NCBI GenBank assembly: GCA_965216225.1
Contig: CBDCFF010000032.1
Span: 124,001-188,000, forward strand
DNA length: 64,000 nucleotides
Direction: 5' to 3'
From: 3107 sp965216225
Lineage (GTDB): Bacteria > Pseudomonadota > Alphaproteobacteria > Rhodobacterales > Rhodobacteraceae
Shown piece by piece: positions 30,593-40,149 of the stretch (positions are counted from its first letter, which is position 1; each line of letters opens with the position of its first letter). Under the pieces are notes generated by a model. The model was not told the origin of the DNA, made no database searches, and was given only the letters and a program-made list of their open reading frames with translations. Made by a program: the position numbers and the translations under genes.

Positions 30593-32041
30593 ATGCCTGA
30601 TCTGCGCCCTGTCGGATATGTCATCGGTGTGCTCGTCGCCATTCTGGGGGTGACGATGCTGGTTCCCATGGCGCTTGATTTTTCGCGTGGCGATGGAAAC
30701 TGGCCGGCCTTCATGCAGGCGGCGCTGATTTCCTCTCTGGCGGGCGGGTTGATGGCGCTGGCTTCGGCAAACGGGGTCAAGGAAAGCCTGTCCATTGAAC
30801 AGACATTCATTCTGACCACCGGCGTCTGGGTGGCGCTGCCGGTGTTCGGTGCGTTGCCGTTCATACTGGGGGCCCCCGATGCCGGATGGACGGATGCCTA
30901 TTTCGAATCGATGTCGGGGCTTACCACGACCGGCTCGACCGTGTTCACCGGGCTTGACGATCTGCCATGGGGCACATTGTTGTGGCGCAGTATGCTGCAA
31001 TGGTTCGGAGGCATCGGGATCATCGTCGTCGCGATGGTGTTCCTGCCGGAACTGCGGGTCGGCGGGATGCAGATATTCCGGTCGGAAGGGTTTGACACTT
31101 TTGGCAAGATCCTGCCGCGCGCGGCGCAGATCGCATCCCGAATATCCGCCATCTACATCGTGCTGACGCTTTTGTGTTTCGCGGGCTACCGGGCGACCGG
31201 TCTGAGCGTTTTCCACGCCGTCAATCATGCGTTCACGACCATCGCCACCGGTGGCTTTTCCACCCATGACGCCTCTTTCGGTCAGTACGGGGGGACGCCG
31301 GAATATGTCGCCACGGTATTCATGCTGCTGGCGGCGCTGCCTTTCGTGCGCTATGTGCAACTGATTTCCGGCCAGTCCCGACCGATCTTGCGCGACGCTC
31401 AGGTGCGCGGCATCCTGTGGGTGATCGCAACGCTTGTCGCCGTGCTTGTCGTCTACCGGGTCGCGGCGGGTGGCGAAGAGGTCGGGCAGGCTTTCCGTGT
31501 CGTCCTTTTCAACACGACCTCGATTCTGACCGGCACCGGCTATGCAAGCACCGATTATCAGCTTTGGGGCGGCTTTGCGGTGGTTCTGTTCTTTTTCGCC
31601 GGTCTGATCGGCGGCTGCGCCGGTTCCACCGCCTGTTCGATCAAGATTTTCCGCTATCAGATTTTCTTTTCCGCACTCCGGGCGCAACTCCAGCAGATAT
31701 ATTCCCCCAGCGGGATTTTCACGCCGCGCTATGAGGGGCGCCCGGTGGATCACGATGTCCTGAGTTCGGTCATGTCGTTCTTCATGTTCTTCATGGTGAC
31801 GCTTGGTGTGCTTGCGGTGGCGCTGAACCTGACGGGGCTTGATTTCACGACATCCATTTCAGGGGCGGCGACCGCGCTGGCCAATATCGGTCCGGGATTG
31901 GGCGAAGAGATTGGCCCAGCGGGAAATTTCGCGAATCTGAACGGCGCCGCAAAGTGGATTCTGACGGCGGCCATGCTGATCGGCCGCCTTGAGATCATCA
32001 CCGTCTATGTCCTGTTCACCGCCCGGTTCTGGCGGCGATAG
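30593..32041 (+). CDS. trkH: Potassium uptake protein TrkH
   Basis: This 482-residue potassium-translocating membrane subunit is built of four M-P-M units. Four pore loops are visible: SGLTTTGSTVF, TTIATGGFSTH, ILTGTGYAST and GGCAGSTACS, each with the selectivity glycine. The TrkA-type regulatory partner is not in the window. ATG 30593 (MPDLRPVGYVIGVLV) is preferred over the TTG that opens the frame at 30557. It starts about 80 bases after folE2. Confidence 0.92.
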   Translation: MPDLRPVGYVIGVLVAILGVTMLVPMALDFSRGDGNWPAFMQAALISSLAGGLMALASANGVKESLSIEQTFILTTGVWVALPVFGALPFILGAPDAGWTDAYFESMSGLTTTGSTVFTGLDDLPWGTLLWRSMLQWFGGIGIIVVAMVFLPELRVGGMQIFRSEGFDTFGKILPRAAQIASRISAIYIVLTLLCFAGYRATGLSVFHAVNHAFTTIATGGFSTHDASFGQYGGTPEYVATVFMLLAALPFVRYVQLISGQSRPILRDAQVRGILWVIATLVAVLVVYRVAAGGEEVGQAFRVVLFNTTSILTGTGYASTDYQLWGGFAVVLFFFAGLIGGCAGSTACSIKIFRYQIFFSALRAQLQQIYSPSGIFTPRYEGRPVDHDVLSSVMSFFMFFMVTLGVLAVALNLTGLDFTTSISGAATALANIGPGLGEEIGPAGNFANLNGAAKWILTAAMLIGRLEIITVYVLFTARFWRR

Positions 32042-32170
32042 GATGGAAGGAATGTGGAACGCGCGCGATCTTTGGGGGGCCATCGGTTCCGCATCCGGTC
32101 ATTCAGCCGGTAGCGATTGAACTTCCGGTCGGCCTTGCCTATTGAGAACACGCATTTTCAAGGGGCGATC

Positions 32171-33100
32171 ATGTCGGGCGATACCAGCAAACCGTGCAGT
32201 TTTCAGGAAATCATCCTGAGGCTTCAGAATTACTGGGGGGCCAGGGGCTGCGCCGTTCTGCAACCCTATGACATGGAGGTCGGCGCGGGCACCTTCCATC
32301 CGGCGACGACGCTGCGGTCGCTGGGACCGGGCGCCTGGGCGGCGGCCTATGTGCAACCTTCCCGCCGCCCGACCGATGGACGTTACGGGGAGAACCCGAA
32401 CCGATTGCAGCACTATTACCAGTATCAGGTGCTGATCAAGCCCAGCCCGCCGGATTTGCAGGAACTCTACCTTGGTTCGCTGGAGGCCATCGGCATCGAC
32501 ATGTCCCTGCACGACATCCGCTTTGTCGAGGATGACTGGGAAAGCCCCACTCTGGGCGCCTGGGGTCTGGGTTGGGAAGTCTGGTGCGACGGGATGGAGG
32601 TCAGCCAGTTCACCTATTTCCAGCAGGTGGGCGGGCATGACTGCAAGCCGGTTCCGGGCGAGTTGACCTATGGTCTGGAACGCCTCGCCATGTATGTGCT
32701 GGGCGTCGATCATGTGATGGACATGCCGTTCAACGACCCGGACGCGCCAGTTGCGCTGACCTATGGCGATATTTTCCGCCAGACCGAAGAGGAATATTCC
32801 CGCTTCAACTTCGAGGTCGCGAATACCGGGGTGCTCTTGCGTCATTTCGAAGAGGCCGAGGCGGAATGCGAGGCGATCCTGGGCCACCGGCATGACGACC
32901 CCAGGACCGGCAAACGCATCATCATGGCGCATCCGGCCTATGACCAGTGCATCAAGGCCAGCCATATCTTCAACCTGCTGGATGCGCGGGGGGTGATCTC
33001 GGTCACTGAACGACAGGCCTATATCGGCCGGGTGCGGGCGCTGGCAAGGAAATGCGCCGATGCCTTCGTGCTGACCGGGGCCGGGGGGGGCTGCCCTTGA
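32171..33100 (+). CDS. glyQ: Glycyl-tRNA synthetase alpha subunit
   Basis: This 309-residue catalytic subunit of the tetrameric (alpha2beta2) class II GlyRS has CSFQEIILRLQNYW at the N-terminus, then LQPYDMEVGAGTFHPATTLRSLG and FTYFQQVGG, all invariant family segments. The beta subunit glyS lies 1.3 kb downstream. ATG 32171 was chosen over 32117 from family length. The last 82 bases overlap the 3' end of marC on the opposite strand, so the two 3' ends are antisense to each other. Confidence 0.96.
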   Translation: MSGDTSKPCSFQEIILRLQNYWGARGCAVLQPYDMEVGAGTFHPATTLRSLGPGAWAAAYVQPSRRPTDGRYGENPNRLQHYYQYQVLIKPSPPDLQELYLGSLEAIGIDMSLHDIRFVEDDWESPTLGAWGLGWEVWCDGMEVSQFTYFQQVGGHDCKPVPGELTYGLERLAMYVLGVDHVMDMPFNDPDAPVALTYGDIFRQTEEEYSRFNFEVANTGVLLRHFEEAEAECEAILGHRHDDPRTGKRIIMAHPAYDQCIKASHIFNLLDARGVISVTERQAYIGRVRALARKCADAFVLTGAGGGCP

Positions 33101-33741
33101 AAAACGGATTGCCCGAGGCCCGGCAGCAGTACCTGCGCCCCGGCGGCAACCATGCCCACGGCGATTGCCAGCAGGATCATGCCCATGAGACGGGTCATGA
33201 TGGTGCGCACCGTGCTGGTCAGGTAGTGGCCTATATCCCCGGCAAGGAACAGGACGACCGCCAGCATGGCGATCACGATGCCGACACAGGCGCCGTAGGC
33301 TATCCACATGTCCGGGCTTGTCACCTTGTGGGAAAACAGGATCAGCGTGGTCATCGTGCCGGGACCGACCAGCATCGGGAATGTCATGGGGTAAAATGCG
33401 ATGCTTTCGATCCCGGCGGTTTCCCGTTTTTCGCTGTCCGTGCCGTGATGCGCCGCGCTTTCGCGCCCGTTGAGCATGTGAAAACCGATCTGCAACAGAA
33501 CGAGCCCCCCTGCGACACGAAACGCATCGACCGAGATGTCGAAGAAATGCAGGATCGCAGTACCGCCCGCCGCGACGACGACGCAGGCGATCAGGGTGTA
33601 TGCCACAACCTGAAGCGCCATGCGGCGTTGCCCGGTTCGATCCAGACCGGCCGTCAGGCCAAGAAAGATCGGCAGGTTCACAAAGGGGTTCATGACCGCA
33701 AAAAGTGCGCCGAACATGGAGATCGCAAAGTTTTCGGTCAT
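33019..33741 (-). CDS. MarC family integral membrane protein
   Basis: This 240-residue MarC-family membrane protein has six hydrophobic segments. The family motif NPFVNLPIFLGLT is near residue 20, with FPMLVGPGTMTTLILFS in the middle. The function of the family is not known despite the old link to multiple antibiotic resistance. ATG 33741 (MTENFAISMFGALFAVMNP) fits the family start. The frame is open far upstream without family sequence. The last 27 codons, after GLGQSVF, are antisense to glyQ and look like a read-on tail. Confidence 0.86.
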   Translation of the reverse strand: MTENFAISMFGALFAVMNPFVNLPIFLGLTAGLDRTGQRRMALQVVAYTLIACVVVAAGGTAILHFFDISVDAFRVAGGLVLLQIGFHMLNGRESAAHHGTDSEKRETAGIESIAFYPMTFPMLVGPGTMTTLILFSHKVTSPDMWIAYGACVGIVIAMLAVVLFLAGDIGHYLTSTVRTIMTRLMGMILLAIAVGMVAAGAQVLLPGLGQSVFQGQPPPAPVSTKASAHFLASARTRPI

Positions 33742-33848
33742 CGCCGCAGACCCCGGTTGCCCGGTTTGCCGAACCGGATACCGGCGACTATGCTTCAACG
33801 CGGTGCATCGCGCAATACCTGGCGGGGCGCTGATACCGGAGTCCGTGC

Positions 33849-34373
33849 ATGACCGGAAAAATCCTTGCAGCAGGCATTGTCGCAACGGCCCTGATTGCCG
33901 GAATCGCGCTCTATTATCTTCAGGTCCATGCCTTTTACGAGGACGTGCAGGCAGAGGGCGAGGCCGTGCGCCTGACCGCCCTTGCCACCGGCGCGCCGGA
34001 CCTGATCGTGACGGATGATTTTCAGGGGATTGATTCCGGCAGTTCGCCCCTGCGCTATCGCGCATGTTTCACCACGCCCCACAGTCAGGCCATGCTGACC
34101 GGGACATTCGCGCCCTATGAGGGCGCCGTCCCGCTGATCGCGCCGGCCTGGTTCGGGTGTTTCAACGCGCAGGAAATTGGCGCGGCGCTGGAAGACGGCA
34201 CTGCGCTGGCCTTTCTGGGCGAGAAGAACCGCAGCTATGGTTTTGATCGCGTTGTCGCCGTGATGCCGGACGGGCGCGGCTTTGTCTGGCACCAGATCAA
34301 CCATTGCGGAGAGGAGGTTTTCAATGGAAAACCCGCGCCAGAGGGCTGCCCGCCGGTACTTGAGGGAAACTAG
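33849..34373 (+). CDS. DUF6446-type small membrane-anchored protein
   Basis: This 174-residue protein has one N-terminal membrane segment (residues 5-24, ILAAGIVATALIAGIALYYLQ), giving a soluble domain outside the cytoplasm. The domain has a conserved-looking RACFTTPHSQ and a C-terminal cysteine pair (HCGEEVF..PEGCP). I associate this pattern with DUF6446, a Rhodobacterales family usually placed between glyQ and glyS, as here. No function is known. It ends three bases before glyS, so the two are probably cotranscribed. Confidence 0.75.
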   Translation: MTGKILAAGIVATALIAGIALYYLQVHAFYEDVQAEGEAVRLTALATGAPDLIVTDDFQGIDSGSSPLRYRACFTTPHSQAMLTGTFAPYEGAVPLIAPAWFGCFNAQEIGAALEDGTALAFLGEKNRSYGFDRVVAVMPDGRGFVWHQINHCGEEVFNGKPAPEGCPPVLEGN

Positions 34374-34376
34374 AAC

Positions 34377-36476
34377 ATGCCCGATCTTCTGATTGAACTC
34401 TTATCCGAGGAAATCCCTGCGCGTATGCAGCGCAAGGCCGCCGATGATCTGAAACGGCTGGTGACGAACGGGTTGGCGGAGGCCGGTCTGACCTGTGCCG
34501 GTGCCGGGGCGTTCTCGACCCCGCGCCGATTGGCGCTGTCGGTCGAGGGGCTGCCGGCCCATAGCCCGGGCGTCCGTGAAGAGCGCCGGGGCCCGCGTGT
34601 GGACGCGCCGGAGAAGGCGATCGAGGGTTTTCTGCGCGGCGCGGGGCTGACCCGCGACCAGTTGCAAGAGCGCGACGACAGCAGGGGCCGCGTCTTCCTT
34701 GCGGTGATCGAAAGGCCGGGCCGCCCGGCGGCCGGGATCGTGGCCGAAGTGCTGGAGGCCGCCATCCGCGCCTTCCCGTGGCCAAAATCCATGCGCTGGG
34801 GGGCCGGGGCGCTGCGCTGGGTGCGCCCCCTGCATTCGATCCTGTGCATCCTTGGCGATGAGGCCGGGGCGGCGGTCGTGCCGCTGGAGGTTGACGGGAT
34901 CGCCTCTGGCAACACCACGCGCGGGCACCGGTTCATGGCGGCGGAGGAATTTGCCGTCACCGGGTTCGAGGATTACGCGGCGGGCCTGAAGGCGCGCAAG
35001 GTGATCCTGAACGCCGAAGAACGCGCCGGGCGCATCTGGCATGATGCGACCAGCCTTGCCTTTGCGCAGGGGCTTGAGGTGGTCGCCGACACGGGCCTGC
35101 TGGCAGAGGTCGCCGGGCTCGTCGAATGGCCCGTGGTCCTGATGGGCGGGATCGGCGAGGAATTCCAGAGCCTGCCGCCGGAGGTTCTGCAAACCTCGAT
35201 GCGCGAACATCAGAAATTCTTTTCCGTCAGGAACCCCGGCACCGGACGGATCGAGAAATTCATCACCGTCGCCAATATCGACGCGCCGGACAATGGCGCA
35301 ACAATTCTGGCCGGGAACCGCAAGGTGCTGGCCGCGCGGCTGGCGGATGCAAAGTTCTTCTGGGAAAACGACATCCGTGTGGCGAAAGCCGGTGGGAAGC
35401 GGTGGCTGGCGGCGCTGGAAAACGTGACCTTCCACAACAGGCTTGGCACGCAGGCGGGGCGGATCGAACGCATCGCCCGACTGGCCCGCGAAATCGCGCC
35501 TGCGGTGGGCGCGGATGCCGATCTGGCGGAACGCGCCGCACGATGGGCAAAGGCCGATCTGTCCTCGGAAATGGTCCGTGAATTTCCCGAACTTCAGGGC
35601 CTGATGGGTCGCCGCCACGCGGCGGCTGCGGGCCACCCGGAAGAGGTCGCCAATGCGGCGCCGGAACATTATTCGCCGCTGGGGCCGTCTGACGATGTGC
35701 CTACCGCGCCGGTTTCCGTTGCCGTGGCGCTGGCGGACAAGCTGGATACGCTGACCGGGTTCTGGGCGATTGATGAGCGGCCGACCGGTTCCAGGGATCC
35801 CTTTGCCCTGCGCCGCGCGGCCCTAGGGGTTATCCGGCTGGTGTCGGGGAACGGGTTGCGCCTGAATCTGAATGAAATCGTCTCGAAAGCAAACGACATC
35901 GCCGGGCCGCGGGAAATCGGGCAGGGCAAGGGACATGCTTATGCCGATGTCAATGCGCTCAGGGCGTTCATCCACGACCGCCTGAAGGTCCACCTGCGCG
36001 AAAAAGGCATTCGCCACGATGTCATCGACGCCTGCCTTGCGATGCCCGGCAACGACGATCTGACGCTGTTGGTGAAACGGGCGGAAGCGCTGTCGGACTT
36101 CCTGAAAACCGATGACGGCGAAAACCTGTTGCAGGGCTTCAGGCGCGCCGGCAACATCCTGGCTCAGGCAGAGGAAAGGGATGGGGCAGAGTACGCCTGT
36201 CGCGCGGATGCAGGATTTGCCGAAAGCGATGAGGAACGCGCGTTGTTCGCGGCGCTGGACCGGGCAGAGGGTGCGATCTCTCCGGCCATCGAGGCCGAAG
36301 ATTTCGCGGCGGCCATGGCCGCCATGGCCGCCTTGCGCGCCCCGATCGACACGTTTTTCGAGGCGGTGCAGGTCAACAGCGGCAATGAGGCCATGCGCCG
36401 CAACCGGCTGAACCTGCTCAGCCGCATTCGGGGGCATTGCCTGTCGGTGGCGGATCTGAGCCGGATCGTGGGCTGA
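34377..36476 (+). CDS. glyS: Glycyl-tRNA synthetase beta subunit
   Basis: This 699-residue beta subunit of bacterial GlyRS is needed for tRNA binding. It has LLIELLSEEIPARMQ at the start, PKSMRWG, LQTSMREHQKFFSV, KFFWENDIRV, KLDTLTGFWAIDERPTGSRD and FALRRAALGVIRL, all family hallmarks. Length is normal. A repeat resembling a transcript-end element lies immediately after its stop codon. Confidence 0.96.
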   Translation: MPDLLIELLSEEIPARMQRKAADDLKRLVTNGLAEAGLTCAGAGAFSTPRRLALSVEGLPAHSPGVREERRGPRVDAPEKAIEGFLRGAGLTRDQLQERDDSRGRVFLAVIERPGRPAAGIVAEVLEAAIRAFPWPKSMRWGAGALRWVRPLHSILCILGDEAGAAVVPLEVDGIASGNTTRGHRFMAAEEFAVTGFEDYAAGLKARKVILNAEERAGRIWHDATSLAFAQGLEVVADTGLLAEVAGLVEWPVVLMGGIGEEFQSLPPEVLQTSMREHQKFFSVRNPGTGRIEKFITVANIDAPDNGATILAGNRKVLAARLADAKFFWENDIRVAKAGGKRWLAALENVTFHNRLGTQAGRIERIARLAREIAPAVGADADLAERAARWAKADLSSEMVREFPELQGLMGRRHAAAAGHPEEVANAAPEHYSPLGPSDDVPTAPVSVAVALADKLDTLTGFWAIDERPTGSRDPFALRRAALGVIRLVSGNGLRLNLNEIVSKANDIAGPREIGQGKGHAYADVNALRAFIHDRLKVHLREKGIRHDVIDACLAMPGNDDLTLLVKRAEALSDFLKTDDGENLLQGFRRAGNILAQAEERDGAEYACRADAGFAESDEERALFAALDRAEGAISPAIEAEDFAAAMAAMAALRAPIDTFFEAVQVNSGNEAMRRNRLNLLSRIRGHCLSVADLSRIVG

Positions 36477-36509
36477 TCTTCTTCTCTGAAAAAATACTCG
36501 CGCCGCAGG
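36477..36509. repeat. Copy 1 of a Rhodobacteraceae-type dispersed repeat
   Basis: On the minus strand this reads cctgcggcgcgagtatttt, then ttcagagaagaagatc. It matches two further copies at 57017-57050 and 57066-57095 in the shared core GAGTATTT..CAGAGAAGAAG. All three lie directly after or between genes. I take it as a REP-like element, possibly acting at the end of the glyS transcript. Confidence 0.6.
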
Positions 36510-36596
36510 CATGAAAACCCTGTGCGGCGCTGTCGCCGCCCCTTGCCAGTGCATGATCCTTCGCTATGCTGCGCCGAGGCGAAAGGAAATGCTGCG

Positions 36597-39143
36597 GTGC
36601 GGAAAAAAACGGCGACAGCTCCATATACGGAAATTGCGGCGGATGCGAGGATCAGGACCTCGCGCCATGGCGGGCGGGCAAAGTGCCTGCAACGCCTGAT
36701 CCGGCTTGATCTTCCGGTGCCGCGCACGCTGGCCATTTCCTTTGACGCGGTGCTCGGGATTGCGCAGGGTCGCCTGCTTGACACCCGGGCGATGATGGCC
36801 CGCTTCGGCGACAGGCCGCTGGTGTCTGTTCGGCCCAGTTCGCAGGACCCGGATTGGGGCGGGCCGGGGGCGATCCTGAATATCGGGATGAATGATGCGC
36901 GCCATGCGGAACTGTCCGAAACCATTGGCGCCGAGGCGGCTGGCGCGCTTTATGTCCGGTTCATTCAGGCCTATGCGATCCATGTCGCGCGGCTGGATTC
37001 CGACGTGTTCGAAATCGGCGGCAAAACCCAGGCCGGGGCATTGCCGGAATTGCTGGAGATTTACCAAGCAGAGACGGACGAGGCTTTCCCGCAGGACCCG
37101 GCGCGGCAATTGTCGGATGTGCTGCAATCCATGGCCCGCGCCTGGGAAGGCACCACGGCGCGACTGCTGAGACAGGCCAGGGGCGCGCCTGCGGATGCGG
37201 GGCTGGGACTGGTGGTGCAGCAGATGGCGCTGGGGCTGGGCCGGGGCGAGAGCGGGTCAGGCGTGATCCAGTTCATTGACGAACAGACCGGGGGGCCGTT
37301 GCTCAGGGGCCGGTATCTGAGCCAGAGCCAGGGCCGGGATGCGCTGATCAACGCTTCCGAGGCGCTCTGTCTGACCCGCGACCGGCGCGGTCCGTCAATG
37401 GAGGAGCGATGCCCCGATTGCTTTGCCGCATTGATCGGGCACGGGCGGGTCTGTCGAGAGCGCCTGCGCGAAGAAATGCAGATCGAGTTCACGATCGAGA
37501 ATGGCGCATTGCACATTCTTGACGCGGTTCGCGTTCAGCGCAATGCCCGGGCCCTGGTGCGGGTTGCGGTGTCGCTGGCCGAAGACGGGATCATTGCCCC
37601 GGCAGAGGCGCTGATGCGGGTTGAACCGCGCGCCCTGACCGAATTGCTGCACAAGCAGGTTGATCCCGAAGGGCCGCGCGACCCGATCCTGAACGGCCTG
37701 CCGGCCAGCCCCGGCGCCGCCAGGGGGCGGGTGGTTTTTTCCGCCACCGCCGCGCTGGCCGGCGATGCGCGGGGGGAAGCCTGTGTTCTGGTCCGTCGCG
37801 AAACGGCGCCGGAGGACATCCGGGGTATGCACGCGGCCAGCGCCGTTCTGACGGAACGCGGCGGCATGTCGAGCCATGCAGCGGTGATTGCGCGCGGCCT
37901 GGGTCTGCCGTGCATCGTCGGCGTGCGGGACATGGAGCTCGATGCAAGGGAAAAGCTGCTGAAGACCCCGGACGGGCGTGTCATCCGCGAGGGCGACATG
38001 CTGACCATTGACGGATCGTCCGGCCAGGTGCTGGCGGGCGAGGCGGCGCTTCTGGAACCGGCGCTTGATGGCTGGTTCGGGAAACTGCTGACCTGGGCGG
38101 ATGAGGCGCGCGACATTGGCGTGCGCGCCAATGCCGACACCCCGGCAGAGGCGCAGACCGCGCGCATGTTCCGGGCGGACGGGATCGGACTGTGCCGGAC
38201 GGAACACATGTTCTTCGAGGATGACCGGCTGACCGTGATGCGAGAGATGATCTTTGCCGACACCCCGGCAGACCGCGCCGCCGCGCTGGAGCGGCTGCTG
38301 CCCATGCAGCGGGCGGATTTCATCGAATTGTTCGAGATCATGCGCGGCAAGCCGGTCTGCATTCGTCTGTTCGACCCGCCGCTTCATGAATTTCTGCCGC
38401 ACTCGCGCGAAGGGATGCGGGAAATCGCGGCGGCGCTCGACATTCCGATGTCCGATGTCACAAGGCGGGTCGAGGCGCTGACCGAGTTCAATCCGATGCT
38501 GGGGCTGCGCGGTGTGCGGCTGGGGATCACGGTGCCGGAGATCTACGACATGCAGGCGCGCGCCATTTTCGAGGCCGCGGTCGTGGCCGGCCGGGAAGGC
38601 GCGCCGGTGGCGCCGGAGATCATGATCCCGCTGGTCTCTGCCAGACGGGAGGTGGAACTGGTGAAGACGCGCGTTGACGCCGTGGCCGCTGCGGTGCGGA
38701 CGGCGCAGGGTGTGGATTTCGATTATCATCTGGGGGTAATGGTCGAGACCCCGCGCGCGGCGCTGAGGGCGGGCGACATTGCCGCCCATTCGGCGTTCCT
38801 CAGCTTTGGGACGAACGACCTGACCCAGATGACCTATGGTCTGTCGCGCGACGATGCCGGGCGGTTCATGAATGATTATGTCAACAAGGGAGTCTACCCG
38901 GAGGATCCGTTCCACACGCTGGATATTGAAGGTGTCGGGGAACTTCTGAAAATCGGCGCCGAGCGCGGGCGGAAGGTGAAAAAGGACCTGATCCTTTCCA
39001 TATGCGGCGAACATGGCGGGACGCCCGAATCAATCCGCTTCTTCCGTCAGGCCGGATTCAATTATATCTCCTGTTCGCCTTTCCGGGTTCCTGCTGCGCG
39101 ACTGGCCGCCGCGCGGCTTGCCATCGCCGACCGCCTGCCGTGA
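36597..39143 (+). CDS. ppdK: Pyruvate, phosphate dikinase-like protein
   Basis: This 848-residue protein is built like PPDK: an ATP-grasp half, a swivelling histidine domain and a TIM-barrel PEP domain. The phosphohistidine motif LTERGGMSSHAAVIARGLG is near residue 426, and the PEP-domain SFGTNDLTQMTYGLSRDD and catalytic cysteine CGEHGG (about 803) are intact. The ATP-grasp region differs: where standard PPDK has a SMPGMMDTVLNLGLND segment, this has GGPGAILNIGMND. The start is taken as GTG 36597, preceded by GAAAGGAAA. It may be a paralogue with changed nucleotide handling. Confidence 0.82.
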   Translation: MRKKTATAPYTEIAADARIRTSRHGGRAKCLQRLIRLDLPVPRTLAISFDAVLGIAQGRLLDTRAMMARFGDRPLVSVRPSSQDPDWGGPGAILNIGMNDARHAELSETIGAEAAGALYVRFIQAYAIHVARLDSDVFEIGGKTQAGALPELLEIYQAETDEAFPQDPARQLSDVLQSMARAWEGTTARLLRQARGAPADAGLGLVVQQMALGLGRGESGSGVIQFIDEQTGGPLLRGRYLSQSQGRDALINASEALCLTRDRRGPSMEERCPDCFAALIGHGRVCRERLREEMQIEFTIENGALHILDAVRVQRNARALVRVAVSLAEDGIIAPAEALMRVEPRALTELLHKQVDPEGPRDPILNGLPASPGAARGRVVFSATAALAGDARGEACVLVRRETAPEDIRGMHAASAVLTERGGMSSHAAVIARGLGLPCIVGVRDMELDAREKLLKTPDGRVIREGDMLTIDGSSGQVLAGEAALLEPALDGWFGKLLTWADEARDIGVRANADTPAEAQTARMFRADGIGLCRTEHMFFEDDRLTVMREMIFADTPADRAAALERLLPMQRADFIELFEIMRGKPVCIRLFDPPLHEFLPHSREGMREIAAALDIPMSDVTRRVEALTEFNPMLGLRGVRLGITVPEIYDMQARAIFEAAVVAGREGAPVAPEIMIPLVSARREVELVKTRVDAVAAAVRTAQGVDFDYHLGVMVETPRAALRAGDIAAHSAFLSFGTNDLTQMTYGLSRDDAGRFMNDYVNKGVYPEDPFHTLDIEGVGELLKIGAERGRKVKKDLILSICGEHGGTPESIRFFRQAGFNYISCSPFRVPAARLAAARLAIADRLP

Positions 39144-39323
39144 AAATCCCTTTTAATCAAAAGCGTGGATATGTCGTGTGCGCCGCGGCACATTGATCCC
39201 CGGAAAGTTAAGTTGTATTCTTGCAACATGGGGTGGACAGGAATCAATTTTTACCCTAATTCCCCCATCGGTCGTGACCTGTGGGGGCGCGATTGATTGC
39301 TGCCTGATCGAAGGTGACTGACA

Positions 39324-40034
39324 ATGCGTTTGAAACTTGCGTGGACCCTGATCCTGACAGGGCTGGTGATGGTTGTTGCGGTCGCGAAGGCCGAAGATGC
39401 CGGCGTATCCGCCGCCAACCCGCCAGCCAGGGAATTGCCGCCCGTGTGGTTGGCGTCGATCTTTGAACCGGAACGGCAACTGCCGGATGCGCCGCAGTCG
39501 GACCGCCTGTCGCGCCTGACACGGCAGCCGTTCTTGCGCAGCAACCGGGCGGCGTCTGCATCTGCGTCTGCCTCTGATCGAATCCACGCGCCGGAATACC
39601 TTGACAGTCTGCCGCAGGCGCAGGGCGGCGACGATCTGGCCTGTCTGGCGGAAGCCCTGTATTTCGAAGCGCGCGGCGAACGGATTCGCGGCCAGTTCGC
39701 GGTGGCCGAGGTCATTCTGAACCGGGTGGACAGTCCGCGCTATCCGAATACGGTGTGCGGCGTGGTCAGGCAGGGAACCGGCAAACGGTATCAGTGCCAG
39801 TTCAGCTATAACTGTGACGGTCGGCAAGAGGTGGTTCATGAACGCGGTGCCTATGAGCGGGGCGCAAAAATCGCCAGACTGATGCTCGATGGCGCCGAAC
39901 GAGAGTTGACCGGGGGCGCCACGCACTATCACACCGACGAGGTGAATCCCCGCTGGGCCAGGCGTTTTCCGCGCACCGCGACCATCGGCACGCATCACTT
40001 TTATCGTCAGCCGGACAGCGGGACCAACAGTTGA
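39324..40034 (+). CDS. SleB-type cell wall hydrolase
   Basis: This 236-residue exported protein has a signal peptide (MRLKLAWTLILTGLVMVVAVAKA) and a C-terminal Hydrolase_2 (SleB) domain. The domain shows CLAEALYFEARGE with the catalytic glutamate, then AEVILNRVDSPRYPNTVCGVV, CQFSYNCDG and a THYHTDEVNPRWA ending. The family cleaves peptidoglycan as a lytic transglycosylase or amidase. An alanine/serine-rich linker precedes the domain. It is preceded by about 180 bases without a gene. Confidence 0.88.
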   Translation: MRLKLAWTLILTGLVMVVAVAKAEDAGVSAANPPARELPPVWLASIFEPERQLPDAPQSDRLSRLTRQPFLRSNRAASASASASDRIHAPEYLDSLPQAQGGDDLACLAEALYFEARGERIRGQFAVAEVILNRVDSPRYPNTVCGVVRQGTGKRYQCQFSYNCDGRQEVVHERGAYERGAKIARLMLDGAERELTGGATHYHTDEVNPRWARRFPRTATIGTHHFYRQPDSGTNS

Positions 40035-40149
40035 TGATCATTTGCCATCGCGACGGCGCGGCGCCATGATGTGCGGATGCGCCGCCCCTGCCGCCCGCGC
40101 CGCCTGATCCCGGTATGTGCGGGACAGCCCCCTGTTACCGGAACGCCAG

